DNA of 64,000 nt. Origin: Roseicyclus sp. (GTDB lineage Bacteria > Pseudomonadota > Alphaproteobacteria > Rhodobacterales > Rhodobacteraceae). Position 1 is the stretch's first letter; each line of letters begins with the position of its first letter. A program made the position numbers and the translations under genes. Positions 9,367 to 17,061 of the stretch are shown in pieces. The DNA is taken from NCBI GenBank assembly GCA_018401965.1, contig JAGYJU010000020.1, positions 248,001-312,000 on the forward strand, in the 5' to 3' direction. The notes below the pieces were generated by a model, which saw only the letters and a list, made by a program, of their open reading frames with translations, ran no database searches and had not been told where the DNA came from.

Positions 9367-9684
9367 TTAAATTGCCAGATCGTCGAGGCTCTTGCCTGCT
9401 GCAAGCGCTGCCTCAACCCACTTGGGCTTACGGCCACGACCAGACCAAGTCATGCTGGGGTTTTCAGGGTGAGCGTACTTGGGCGCCACGCTGGAAGTAG
9501 CTTTGCGGCCCTTTGGGGCACCGCCACCAACAAGAGCCGACAGTGAAAAGCCAAGTTCTTTTGCTTTTGCTTCAAGCACGGCACGAGCTTCAGCAATTTT
9601 ACGATCTTCATAGCTCGCAATCAGACTTTGTACTTCAGATTCGAGTTTTTTGAGTTCTTTCAACCCAAGCGAAGTAAGGTTCAT
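9367..9684 (-). CDS. H-NS family nucleoid protein (HvrA/MvaT-like silencer)
   Basis: A DNA-binding protein expected to bind A+T-rich DNA and repress or modulate element genes. It is 105 aa. The N-terminal half is a coiled-coil-like oligomerisation helix (L-K-K-L-E-S-E-V-Q-S-L-I-A-S-Y). A linker follows, then the C-terminal H-NS DNA-binding motif Y-A-H-P-E-N-P-S-M-T-W-S-G-R-G-R-K-P-K-W around 69-88, with the AT-hook-like G-R-G-R-K. It ends in the typical G-K-S-L-D-D-L. Start ATG at 9684 has GGAGGAT upstream. It sits next to a recombinase gene reading the same way, which fits a self-silencing role in a mobile element. Confidence 0.88.
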   Translation of the reverse strand: MNLTSLGLKELKKLESEVQSLIASYEDRKIAEARAVLEAKAKELGFSLSALVGGGAPKGRKATSSVAPKYAHPENPSMTWSGRGRKPKWVEAALAAGKSLDDLAI

Positions 9685-9731
9685 GGTATCCTCCGTTGAT
9701 GCGACATATGTAAAATGGAAAAATTACAAAA

Positions 9732-10307
9732 TCAATTGAGCAGTTCAATCGCTGCTCGCAATTTATTGTCATTGATATCGATATAGCGCTGTGTAGTGCT
9801 GAGATGCTTGTGACGAGCAAGTGCCTGCACAATGCGAGCATTAATACCCTTGTCCGCCAACTCGGTCACAAACTGCCTGCGTCCGCTGTGGCTGCTTGCG
9901 CCGTTGATCGCTGCAAAGCGGTAGAGACGCTGGAACAGGTTGACCACAGTCTGTGCGCTAAAGCCGCCGCCCTTTGCGCTGAACAGAAGTGGAGCAGCGG
10001 GCTTGAGCACATGCTTGGGATACTGCGCTGCATAACGGGCAAGCTGCTGTCGCAAGCGCTTGTTGACCAGCACAGTGCAACTCTCACTGCCCTTGGTCTG
10101 TGCCGCACTCAAATAGAACGTATCTTTGGGCTGGCCCTGCGCATCAAACACATCGCCAATGCGCAGCGCAGCAATCTCACATGCCCGTAGCCCAGCATAG
10201 AAGCTCAGCGCCACAGCGGTGTGGTTGCGTGTGCTGTGGCGCAAGCTGTCGACAACAGCGGCGAGGCGCTTGTACTCTGCGGGGGTGAGGAGTTTGGCTT
10301 GTTTCAT
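9732..10307 (-). CDS. Tyrosine recombinase, catalytic domain only
   Basis: The 191-aa protein comprises just the catalytic domain of the XerC/D-integrase superfamily. All conserved elements are present: Arg-I in Y-A-G-L-R-A-C-E-I-A-A-L near 40-50, a lysine in the following beta hairpin (A-Q-T-K-G), H-S-G-R-R near 140 as the H-x-x-R box, and H-K-H-L-S-T-T-Q-R-Y-I-D, with His and nucleophile Tyr, near 167-177. There is no N-terminal arm- or core-binding domain, as in Fim-type and other short recombinases. It may mediate inversion, resolution of circular forms or help the main integrase. It is followed by the H-NS-like gene on the same strand. Confidence 0.88.
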   Translation of the reverse strand: MKQAKLLTPAEYKRLAAVVDSLRHSTRNHTAVALSFYAGLRACEIAALRIGDVFDAQGQPKDTFYLSAAQTKGSESCTVLVNKRLRQQLARYAAQYPKHVLKPAAPLLFSAKGGGFSAQTVVNLFQRLYRFAAINGASSHSGRRQFVTELADKGINARIVQALARHKHLSTTQRYIDINDNKLRAAIELLN

Positions 10308-10478
10308 CGTCTTCGGGCCTCATGTGTGGTTCAGCTGTACAACAGCATAAAGTCACACATTTTCTGTTCCCACCGGAAAGACAGTCTGCCCTAACCAATT
10401 GAAATTAAATATAAAATTCGAAAATGTTAGGTTTTCTGTTTAATATAACATTGCGGTGTTGAACTGTTGGCGCCGAGT

Positions 10479-10604
10479 ATGCACAGACACCTTGGCGTCA
10501 TTTGCCACTTAAGTCCTGCAGTCTTCGATACCGCCTTTCCTAACGAAGAACTCGAACGAATCACCGTACAGGGCCGTACACCAATGCTGTTACGGATCGC
10601 CTAA
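10479..10604 (+). pseudogene. Possible 3' remnant of an IS3-type transposase
   Basis: A 41-codon open stretch translates to H-R-H-L-G-V-I-C-H-L-S-P-A-V-F-D-T-A-F. This resembles the H-S-x-L-G-Y-x-S-P-x-x-F-E end of IS3-family OrfB integrases. It is cut off upstream by a stop at 10446-10448 and contains none of the DDE catalytic residues. Base composition is more G+C-rich than the flanks. It could be chance similarity of a short frame. Confidence 0.35.
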
Positions 10605-10676
10605 AAAAAGAATGCATACACTTGTGTCAAAATTTTAGTTAACTTATTGATTTAAAGTAACAAAAAATAATTTAGC

Positions 10677-10710
10677 TTACCACATTAGAAAAATATGGTA
10701 AACATTCTAA
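10677..10710. promoter_or_regulatory. Overlapping inverted repeats upstream of the methylase operon
   Basis: TTACCA (10677-10682) pairs with TGGTAA (10696-10701), and TTAGAA (10685-10690) pairs with TTCTAA (10705-10710). Two interleaved dyads just before an operon encoding a DNA methylase are typical positions for an operator. No controller gene is seen in the operon, so the cognate protein is unknown. Confidence 0.35.
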
Positions 10711-10749
10711 ATCTGTGCAACCAAGGAGCTCAAACATGCTAGGTGCCAG

Positions 10750-10992
10750 ATGGAAACCAAACACGAAAAATTCATACGGTTAGCTGAAGGTAGGGCCAAC
10801 CGAGCGATCGACTCTATAAGATCGTTGGCAAAACTTGCGAACAAAAATCATTATGAGTTCACTGAAGCGGAAGTTCGAACGATATTTTCAACTCTCAAAC
10901 AAGAGCTTGAAGACGCAAGAACAATATATCAAACAATTCTAATCAAAGAAGACAAAAATCGCTTTAAACTCACAGCAAAAAAGGGAAATTAA
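10750..10992 (+). CDS. Small charged protein heading the GHKL/methylase operon (80 aa)
   Basis: The first gene of a five-gene operon. The product is highly charged and predicted all-helical, with M-E-T-K-H-E-K-F-I-R-L-A-E-G-R-A-N-R-A at the N-terminus and E-F-T-E-A-E-V-R-T-I-F in the middle. From memory, similar short proteins starting with K-F-I-R-L-A-E-x-R are common beside DNA methylases and ATPases in genomic islands; I could not check this. No enzymatic motif is visible, so a small structural or regulatory partner is plausible. The stop is one base before the next ATG, so translation is probably coupled. Confidence 0.7.
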   Translation: METKHEKFIRLAEGRANRAIDSIRSLAKLANKNHYEFTEAEVRTIFSTLKQELEDARTIYQTILIKEDKNRFKLTAKKGN

Positions 10993-10993
10993 A

Positions 10994-12811
10994 ATGCAGA
11001 AAGGAATTTGGGAGTTCAACCTTATTGACGGGAAGAATCCGACACATACCGGCGGCTTTCTAACAGGATATGATCAAAGAGCTTTCTCGCAAGAAGAGGT
11101 AGTTGCACGGGAAACCGGGCAAAATGCTATGGATGCAGGGCGCAATACTCCTGGTATAACACAAATCGTTTTTCAAAAACTGCAAGCCAGTGGAGAACAA
11201 AAACATAAAATCCTAGATCTACTTGAGCTCAATACTATCCTCGGATCTAGAATATCTGTTTTCAATAAGGAAGAGCGCCATAAACTTTTTGCCAAAAGCG
11301 CAGAAGAATTTCTTCAATCAGACACACTTAATGCATTATTAATTAGAGATTATAATACCTGTGGACTTGCAGGAAAATGGGATCGGTATGAACGACATGA
11401 TCACTTTGCACGGTTGGTTTGCGCCCTTAACTTAGATGACAAAGCAGACGGCGACGCTTCGTCAGGCGGCTCGTTTGGATTGGGAAAAACCGCCTATGCC
11501 AAAAGCTCGAAAATAAACACTGTAGTCTACCATTCTGTCTTTAACCCAAGCATTGATACTGGCTCAAAACACCGAAGGCTTATGGTGGCAGGAGTCTACC
11601 CGAAACACGAGCTTAACGGAGTATCGTATGGTGGCTTTGCGTACTACGGTCAGCCAACCGAAGAAAATTCTAAAGTAGCAGCGCCTTTTCAGGACGAACA
11701 TGCTGACGCAGTTTGGAGCCAAATCAGTGAAGCATTCGGTGCAGACCTAAGTAGACCCAGAACTAGAACCGGAACCGATATATTGATCCTAATGGACAGC
11801 CTTGACCTTAAGGATCTAAAGAAGGCAGTCGAAGATTATTACTTTCCTGCACTTATTTCAAGCGATCTATCCGTCACATTTATCGACGAAACCGGTGCGA
11901 GAGACCAACCGTCAGTACTATCTCGAGACGACTTGGATCAGTTTGTAAAGCTATACAAAAAGGCCAAGGGGTCAGAAGTAGTGAAGGAAGAACAGTTACA
12001 AGTTGATAGTTTTAATAAGAGAGCAAACCTGGAACTTGGTCGATACGCATTTCAAGCAGCAGAACCTGACGAGGCCAAATCTTCTCGCAATAATTGTGTT
12101 GCAATTATGCGTGGAACGGGCATGGTAATTAACTATGAAAAAGTTGGCGGTGATCAGTATGAGCCAGCCGTTGGCGTCTTCATAGCGCATCAAGATATCT
12201 ACGAGTATCTACAGACTGCTGAGAATGCCGCTCATTCAGAATGGAGTGAGCATTCGCCTAGATTACACCAAAAGTTTCCAGATAATGGTCGGCTTATTGT
12301 TTCTAACGTTAACAGCGTCATAAAGAGACGATTCATTGACTTCCAAAAGAACCTTCAGCCAGACGTTTCAATCTCACGAAGTGAGAGTGGGTTGCTAGCG
12401 AGACTTCTTACTGGTGCCCTTTCGGGGACGAAAGGTGACAAGGGCGTCGAGAAGCCCTTCCACAATCCTGTATCCCTATCGTTAATTAAGAAAGATCGAG
12501 GCACTAGTGTATCGACCTGGAGTTTAAAAATTCGAGAAAATGAGCATACGCCAGCTGAGCCCTTCAGCCTGACAATAATGCCAATGATTTCACTATCAGG
12601 TGAGAAACAGATCGCCATCAAACATATGGACTTCATTATCAAAGACGTCGCCGGAGAAATACTTAGCAACACGTCCGATCCAAAACTAGTTTATAGCTTT
12701 TCTCGTGATATGAGATTGGATTTCACAGTTGAGATCCCAAATCCAGGAAATAAGAATTACATTGTTCAATGTAAATGCCTTGCAGAGAACGGAGATTTCA
12801 ATGTCGTCTGA
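10994..12811 (+). CDS. GHKL (Bergerat-fold) ATPase of the methylase-linked type
   Basis: A 605-aa ATPase related in fold to MutL, Hsp90 and MORC proteins. The N-box is V-A-R-E-T-G-Q-N-A-M-D-A-G near residues 36-48, with the Glu/Asn pair for Mg-ATP. A degenerate G1 box, L-L-I-R-D-Y-N-T-C-G-L, is near 115-125, and the lid motif S-G-G-S-F-G-L-G-K-T-A-Y near 155-166. The C-terminal ~250 residues are beta-rich and unfamiliar. Iyer, Abhiman and Aravind (2008) described GHKL ATPases linked to restriction-modification systems. Here the neighbours are a cytosine methylase and a DUF6339-like protein, which supports a DNA modification or defence role. The 3' end overlaps the next gene by 11 bases. Confidence 0.85.
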   Translation: MQKGIWEFNLIDGKNPTHTGGFLTGYDQRAFSQEEVVARETGQNAMDAGRNTPGITQIVFQKLQASGEQKHKILDLLELNTILGSRISVFNKEERHKLFAKSAEEFLQSDTLNALLIRDYNTCGLAGKWDRYERHDHFARLVCALNLDDKADGDASSGGSFGLGKTAYAKSSKINTVVYHSVFNPSIDTGSKHRRLMVAGVYPKHELNGVSYGGFAYYGQPTEENSKVAAPFQDEHADAVWSQISEAFGADLSRPRTRTGTDILILMDSLDLKDLKKAVEDYYFPALISSDLSVTFIDETGARDQPSVLSRDDLDQFVKLYKKAKGSEVVKEEQLQVDSFNKRANLELGRYAFQAAEPDEAKSSRNNCVAIMRGTGMVINYEKVGGDQYEPAVGVFIAHQDIYEYLQTAENAAHSEWSEHSPRLHQKFPDNGRLIVSNVNSVIKRRFIDFQKNLQPDVSISRSESGLLARLLTGALSGTKGDKGVEKPFHNPVSLSLIKKDRGTSVSTWSLKIRENEHTPAEPFSLTIMPMISLSGEKQIAIKHMDFIIKDVAGEILSNTSDPKLVYSFSRDMRLDFTVEIPNPGNKNYIVQCKCLAENGDFNVV

Positions 12812-13778
12812 TAGAAAAATTTCTTTTTCAATTAAGAGGCCAGATCTCATTTATGACTTCGCATCATCCTTGGATGATATCTTTCGCTTCCGTCATGATG
12901 ATGGGGAACCCTTCTCTGCTGAAACTAGCGTGCGGCTGCAGGAAGCTTTTGGTTTCGACTTTAAGGGTGAAACAAACCCTATTGTGCAGATCGCACCCCC
13001 GGCTCAGGTCCTTGAAACGCTGCCGGATTTAATCGGAAAAGACTTCAGCGTGTTCATCTCAATTGAAGACACTGCGCTCGGCATGCGTGAGGTAGTATAC
13101 CAAAAGCAAGTGGCTCATATTCTAGAACTAGAAACTGTGCGCATAAATCTAAGTGACTTTAAGCATATGGGTTTTGTACGAGGTTATGTTGTTCGTTGTT
13201 TTATGACACGCACTGCGTCTGACGACCCGCATAGCTCACTCGCTTGGTCGAAATCTAATATCATTTGTTTATCAGAATTTATTTGTAAGGCCAGCGTTGA
13301 GGACGCACTTTTTGAGATTGCATGGACTACTTTCAACGATCCGGACATGAGAAAGAATGTTCTTATCTATGTCGATTGGAAGTCAAACGATGTTTCTTAT
13401 TCCCCGCACTCAGAGTGCTTTCAGGTAAAGGCCAACAATGATCTGAAGCCTCAGTTTAAACGACTTGAGAATAACTCGCACTTTGGCGAGCTCTCAATTA
13501 GGTTGATCGCCGATCGAATTATTGCAGAACTTGGAGAAGCAGCATTACGTTGCGCTGATTTAGAAGGTAGCGCAAGTGAGGGAAGCTTGCATGAAAAAAT
13601 TGAAATTCTATTTGAAGCGGTTGGATTAGAGTTTTCGTCACTCGCCCAACGCTATCAATCTGGCGATACTATGGATCAATTATCAATATTATCGGAAGTG
13701 AACCGTAGCATTCAACGAAGCCATAAAATTGCGGCTACCTTAAGTGGAATCAAATTTGGAGGTTATAGATTAAAATGA
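12801..13778 (+). CDS. Unknown protein of the GHKL/methylase operon (325 aa)
   Basis: I do not recognise this family. The N-terminal ~150 residues alternate short hydrophobic strands (F-S-V-F-I-S-I-E-D, F-V-R-G-Y-V-V-R-C-F-M) and look beta-rich. The middle has N-V-L-I-Y-V-D-W-K-S-N-D. The C-terminal third is helical (L-S-I-R-L-I-A-D-R-I-I-A-E-L). No Walker, HNH or clear PD-(D/E)xK nuclease motif can be seen, although an acidic-to-lysine pair occurs in Y-V-D-W-K. The ATG at 12801 overlaps the ATPase gene by 11 bases and the stop overlaps the next gene by 4, so it is translationally coupled. If the operon restricts DNA, this is the prime suspect for a diverged effector. Confidence 0.75.
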   Translation: MSSDRKISFSIKRPDLIYDFASSLDDIFRFRHDDGEPFSAETSVRLQEAFGFDFKGETNPIVQIAPPAQVLETLPDLIGKDFSVFISIEDTALGMREVVYQKQVAHILELETVRINLSDFKHMGFVRGYVVRCFMTRTASDDPHSSLAWSKSNIICLSEFICKASVEDALFEIAWTTFNDPDMRKNVLIYVDWKSNDVSYSPHSECFQVKANNDLKPQFKRLENNSHFGELSIRLIADRIIAELGEAALRCADLEGSASEGSLHEKIEILFEAVGLEFSSLAQRYQSGDTMDQLSILSEVNRSIQRSHKIAATLSGIKFGGYRLK

Positions 13779-14518
13779 AAGTTGCATCAATATCAAATGA
13801 TCAAGCGTCTATGGTTTGGAATTCACTAAATGACCACGGTAGCTATGAAGGCATTGGTGAGTTAGTGTTTGATTATATTGGTGATGACGCTGAAGTCAGC
13901 TTCTCAGATCTAGATCTTTTTGACCTCGCCGACGAACTATCCGCTATCCGATTAAGCTATCTCACTGATAGCCGAAAATCGAGTGGTGGTGCAATTGATT
14001 CAGAAATTGTGGAGCCGATTCACAAATATTTAACCGCTGCGGGATTAACCCCAATGCAATTAAGCCATCTCGGTTTCTGGCGTTGGTTTAGCAACATAGC
14101 GTGCAATCATGTTTTTTGGCATTTTATCAAGTGGCGGTACGGTAGTGATATTCAACAAAACTGGGGCATTACCTCGCAGGGGTCAATCATTGAAGTGTAC
14201 TTCTACCGTGCGTGGCTCCGGGGTCATAAGATGTTTGATAAAGGTCTGAGCGACCCTTACCACTACGCAAAACTGGGGTCTAGTGATGTTTGGCGTTCTC
14301 ACGTCTTGCGCCAAGAGTTCGGGAGAGATAAGGAGTTTGTGAGAGCGTTTCTTGACACGATATACGACAAGAACGGCAAAACCGTGATCGGTACAGACGA
14401 ACTTAGAAAAAAGTTGATCCCAGCACTCCGGGCCTGGAGTTCCAACTCGACTTTCTCCCACCTCTCGTATAATGAGAACTTAGAGTTGATACAAATCTTA
14501 AGGAAAGATGGTGCTTAA
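13775..14518 (+). CDS. DUF6339-like protein of the GHKL/methylase operon
   Basis: The 247-aa protein is rich in Trp and aromatic residues: L-G-F-W-R-W-F near 97, W-R-Y-G near 117, Y-F-Y-R-A-W-L-R-G-H-K-M near 141-152 and S-S-D-V-W-R-S-H near 170. This spacing of F-W, R-Y, R-x-W-L and D-x-W-R-x-H segments matches what I recall of DUF6339 proteins. Those proteins occur beside GHKL ATPases, Z1-domain proteins and cytosine methylases. Biochemical function is unknown. It overlaps the preceding gene by 4 bases (ATGA) and the methylase gene by 11. Confidence 0.6.
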   Translation: MKVASISNDQASMVWNSLNDHGSYEGIGELVFDYIGDDAEVSFSDLDLFDLADELSAIRLSYLTDSRKSSGGAIDSEIVEPIHKYLTAAGLTPMQLSHLGFWRWFSNIACNHVFWHFIKWRYGSDIQQNWGITSQGSIIEVYFYRAWLRGHKMFDKGLSDPYHYAKLGSSDVWRSHVLRQEFGRDKEFVRAFLDTIYDKNGKTVIGTDELRKKLIPALRAWSSNSTFSHLSYNENLELIQILRKDGA

Positions 14519-15812
14519 TACGCAAGCTGATCTGTTTGATGACGTCGGACCCTCCTCCTTCGCTCCTAACGTTAAATTCTACAAAGACGGAGATTTGGTT
14601 TACAGACACATGACGTTAGGCGAGACAACATATAGTGAATGTGTGTCGTCATATTATAAATTCGCTTCAGAAAGAGATGACTTTTTTCTATCCTATCTCA
14701 ATGGTTCATTAACCGCTAAAACTACACCAACAAAAAAACTTAATTATATTGATCTTTTCTGTGGCGGCGGCGGACTTTCACTGGGCGTGCAAAATGCAGC
14801 CCGGTTTCTGGGGTATAGTCCTAAGCTGAGTCTGGCAGCGGACATTGATAAACACGCTTTGGGCCTTACGTCCGCCCATTTTAAACCTGTATTTGCACGC
14901 AACAAGTCTGTTGAGGAACTTGTTAGGTATGAAGTTGACCTCACAGGTGAAAACTCCAATTTTTTAAACGCTCCGTTGGTTACAGATCATCAGATTAAGG
15001 AGCTGAAGGGTCGAGTTGACCTACTTGTGGGTGGGCCTCCATGTCAGGGTCACTCCAACCTCAATAATAAGACCCGCCGGTTTGATCCAAGAAACCTGTT
15101 GTACTTTGTGATGCCAGCTTTTGCTGTTGCGCTTGATATACCTAATATCATTATTGAGAATGTTCGAACAATCAATAAAGCATCGGAGAATGTTGTTGAA
15201 ATCACAAAAAACATCCTTGAGTACCACGGATACTCTGTAAGTGAATTCATTCTGACTGCATCTGATTTTGGAGTTGCGCAATCAAGGACCCGACACTTCC
15301 TTATAGCAAGTAAGCGTCGCTCCACCGATCAATCAATCATTATTAATTCTTTTAAAGGTTCACCTATCTCTTTTAATTCAGCTTGCGTGAATATGCCCGT
15401 TATTCCTGATGGTCTTTCGTTTATTGAAGAGGCAAGCGTTCTTTCAAATGAGAACCAAAGGAGAATCAATTTTCTTCATGACAATGATTTTTACGATTTG
15501 CCAAATTTTGCAAGGCCAGACTGCCATCAAGATGGTACCACTTATCAATCAGTTTATGGGCGGATTAAGGGAGATCTGCCGATGACAACAATCACTACGG
15601 GCTTTGGTAGCCCGGGCCGTGGTCGTTATATCCATCCCTTTGAAAGGCGACCAATTTCCATACGGGAAGCGGGGCGTATACAAGCCTTCCCGGATTGGTA
15701 TTGGGAGAGAGCCATTGATCTCGGTCTTAGTCGTTCAAATTTCCAGAAGATTGTTGGCGATGCTGTACCATCTTTAATTGTTTATCCCTTAATGGCTGCG
15801 CTTTTCGCTTAA
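14508..15812 (+). CDS. DNA (cytosine-5-)-methyltransferase
   Basis: Transfers methyl from SAM to C5 of cytosine within a specific sequence that cannot be predicted here. The 434-aa protein has motif I D-L-F-C-G-G-G-G-L-S-L-G near residue 81 and motif IV G-G-P-P-C-Q-G-H-S-N, with the catalytic Cys, near 175. Motif VI I-I-E-N-V, motif VIII Q-S-R-T-R-H-F-L-I-A, and C-terminal motifs IX/X (R-E-A-G-R-I-Q-A-F-P, V-G-D-A-V-P) follow. An ~75-residue N-terminal extension precedes motif I. It is the last gene of the operon. No Vsr or recognisable endonuclease gene accompanies it. The A+T-rich codons match the element, not the host. Confidence 0.95.
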   Translation: MVLNTQADLFDDVGPSSFAPNVKFYKDGDLVYRHMTLGETTYSECVSSYYKFASERDDFFLSYLNGSLTAKTTPTKKLNYIDLFCGGGGLSLGVQNAARFLGYSPKLSLAADIDKHALGLTSAHFKPVFARNKSVEELVRYEVDLTGENSNFLNAPLVTDHQIKELKGRVDLLVGGPPCQGHSNLNNKTRRFDPRNLLYFVMPAFAVALDIPNIIIENVRTINKASENVVEITKNILEYHGYSVSEFILTASDFGVAQSRTRHFLIASKRRSTDQSIIINSFKGSPISFNSACVNMPVIPDGLSFIEEASVLSNENQRRINFLHDNDFYDLPNFARPDCHQDGTTYQSVYGRIKGDLPMTTITTGFGSPGRGRYIHPFERRPISIREAGRIQAFPDWYWERAIDLGLSRSNFQKIVGDAVPSLIVYPLMAALFA

Positions 15813-15831
15813 ATCTCGTTTTCTTATGACT

Positions 15832-16095
15832 TTAAATGTATATAGATGCACGAGTGTTTTTTTGGTTCCAAAAGCAGTGGTTTTGAAAATCGGCGCTAGA
15901 AGCCAGCTGCGCTTGATAGAAAGATACTTTACAGTGCCATTGCCAACCTTCCATGCGATCCATCCTTAGGGTGATGAGCGTCATTGCATCGGCGAATAAC
16001 CGAGTCTCGGTTATTCGCCCGTGGTGACAGGTTAGACTATGGTAGTGCGGAGCGATGATGGCCCATTGAGCGTCGGTCAATGTCATGCGGATCAA
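15832..16095 (-). pseudogene. Decayed IS5-type transposase fragment
   Basis: The reverse frame begins with L-T-D-A-Q-W-A-I-I-A-P-H and continues H-G-R-I-T-E-T-R-L-F-A-D-A. This closely follows the N-terminal segment of IS5-family transposases (L-S-D-A-Q-W-x-x-I-x-P, R-L-F-x-x-A). After about 45 residues the similarity stops, and no DDE domain follows. Most of the 313-base gap between the methylase gene and the next gene is this remnant. A 29-base palindrome lies inside it. Confidence 0.55.
15991..16019. repeat. 29-base near-perfect palindrome
   Basis: Arms GGCGAATAACCGAG (15991-16004) and CTCGGTTATTCGCC (16006-16019) are perfectly complementary around one central base. It sits inside the transposase remnant downstream of the methylase operon. 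With a one-base centre it is too tight for a simple RNA hairpin at full length, so a protein-binding dyad or a cruciform is as likely. Confidence 0.7.
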
Positions 16096-16125
16096 GGCTA
16101 ACTTTGATTTGGCAACAGGGCCTAG

Positions 16126-16950
16126 TCATCTATTGATGCGACTTGGAAACAAGCCCTTGGCGACACTGTCGATGTATTGTTCCGCAATGCGTATGTGGCG
16201 GCGCACGAGGTTTGCCTTGCGCTGTCGAACTACCCGCAGAACGTCTCTATAGGGTAACTCGAGCTTTCGCAGTTGGGCGACCGTTTCACCTTCTACTGTT
16301 TCGCTGACATACATGCCTGCTTCTTGGTGAACCAAGTCATAGATTTCGTTGAGTTTGAGTTTGGGATTTGCACGATGAGCGTCATACACCACCAAGTGTT
16401 GGTGTAGGCTCATGAGCACGGGCTTAGTTGCAACGGGATAGCGGGCACGACTGATACGCTTTGCAGCCTTTGCTTTTGCCCCATGTTGCTTGAGGGCAGT
16501 GCGAATGGCAGCAATCAGGTAAGCCGTTCGAACTTCCAAAGGCATTTCGAGGATCAGCGTGTCATTGGAAAGGGTAGGTTCAAACCCACTGTTTTCGTCC
16601 AAAACCCTTATTTGACGTGCTGTTGGTTCGCAAAACAGTTCGCTGTGTGCCTCTTTGCTCCACCACTGCCAAAAGTCGTCGTGTGCGTGGACGTTGCCAA
16701 AGTCACTGTACAGCTTGGCGTACTTGCCCTTGCCCCCACGTTCGCAGCACTGACGATAGCCTTCGTGTCGTCGCAAGTATTCCCACCAATAGTAGTAGAC
16801 TGAGCACTTCCAGCTTGGCGCATCCTTGTAGGGTGGGTTTGGCGGCTTTCGTTTACTGGGGCGCACGCCCTTCAGTGGTGGTGCGTAGATGAAGAAGCGT
16901 CTGCCCGCTTTGTAGCGCTTCGTATCTTCCGCTGCGTTTGGCTCTTTCAT
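16126..16950 (-). CDS. Unknown element protein (274 aa)
   Basis: ATG at 16950 (M-K-E-P-N-A-A) is preferred because the upstream part of the frame is unstructured intergenic sequence. The N-terminal third is rich in Tyr, Trp, Lys and Pro (Y-Y-Y-W-W-E-Y-L-R-R-H-E-G-Y near 55) and contains C-C-E-R-G-G-K-G-K-Y. The C-terminal half is helical and basic, for example V-R-R-H-I-R-I-A-E-Q-Y. The basic composition suggests nucleic-acid binding. I recognise no family. It is transcribed divergently from the 17062 gene, with a 111-base shared promoter region. Similar proteins may be a marker of this element type. Confidence 0.7.
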   Translation of the reverse strand: MKEPNAAEDTKRYKAGRRFFIYAPPLKGVRPSKRKPPNPPYKDAPSWKCSVYYYWWEYLRRHEGYRQCCERGGKGKYAKLYSDFGNVHAHDDFWQWWSKEAHSELFCEPTARQIRVLDENSGFEPTLSNDTLILEMPLEVRTAYLIAAIRTALKQHGAKAKAAKRISRARYPVATKPVLMSLHQHLVVYDAHRANPKLKLNEIYDLVHQEAGMYVSETVEGETVAQLRKLELPYRDVLRVVRQRKANLVRRHIRIAEQYIDSVAKGLFPSRINR

Positions 16951-17061
16951 GTTACACCAGTATATTGTGACGATAGCTGCAAATAATTTGGCGTATAAAC
17001 ATGTGCTAAAAATTAGATGTTGGCAATAGAGCCAACGAACAATTCTCAAATGGAGAGACAC

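Larger units (their letters stand above)
10308..10749. other. 442-base intergenic region between recombinase and methylase operon
   Basis: No intact gene. The left part is the divergent promoter side of the recombinase. A likely IS3-type transposase remnant lies at 10479-10604. The right part (10620-10740) is very A+T-rich, with overlapping inverted repeats, and leads to an AAGGAG ribosome site at 10723-10728. That site serves a 15-codon frame from ATG 10737, out of frame with the 10750 gene, so a translated leader is possible. Confidence 0.5.

Noticed and set aside
13321..13440. PD-(D/E)xK nuclease motif in the 325-aa protein
   Set aside because: Only a loose D-W-K is present; the spacing and upstream acidic residue of the motif cannot be matched with confidence.
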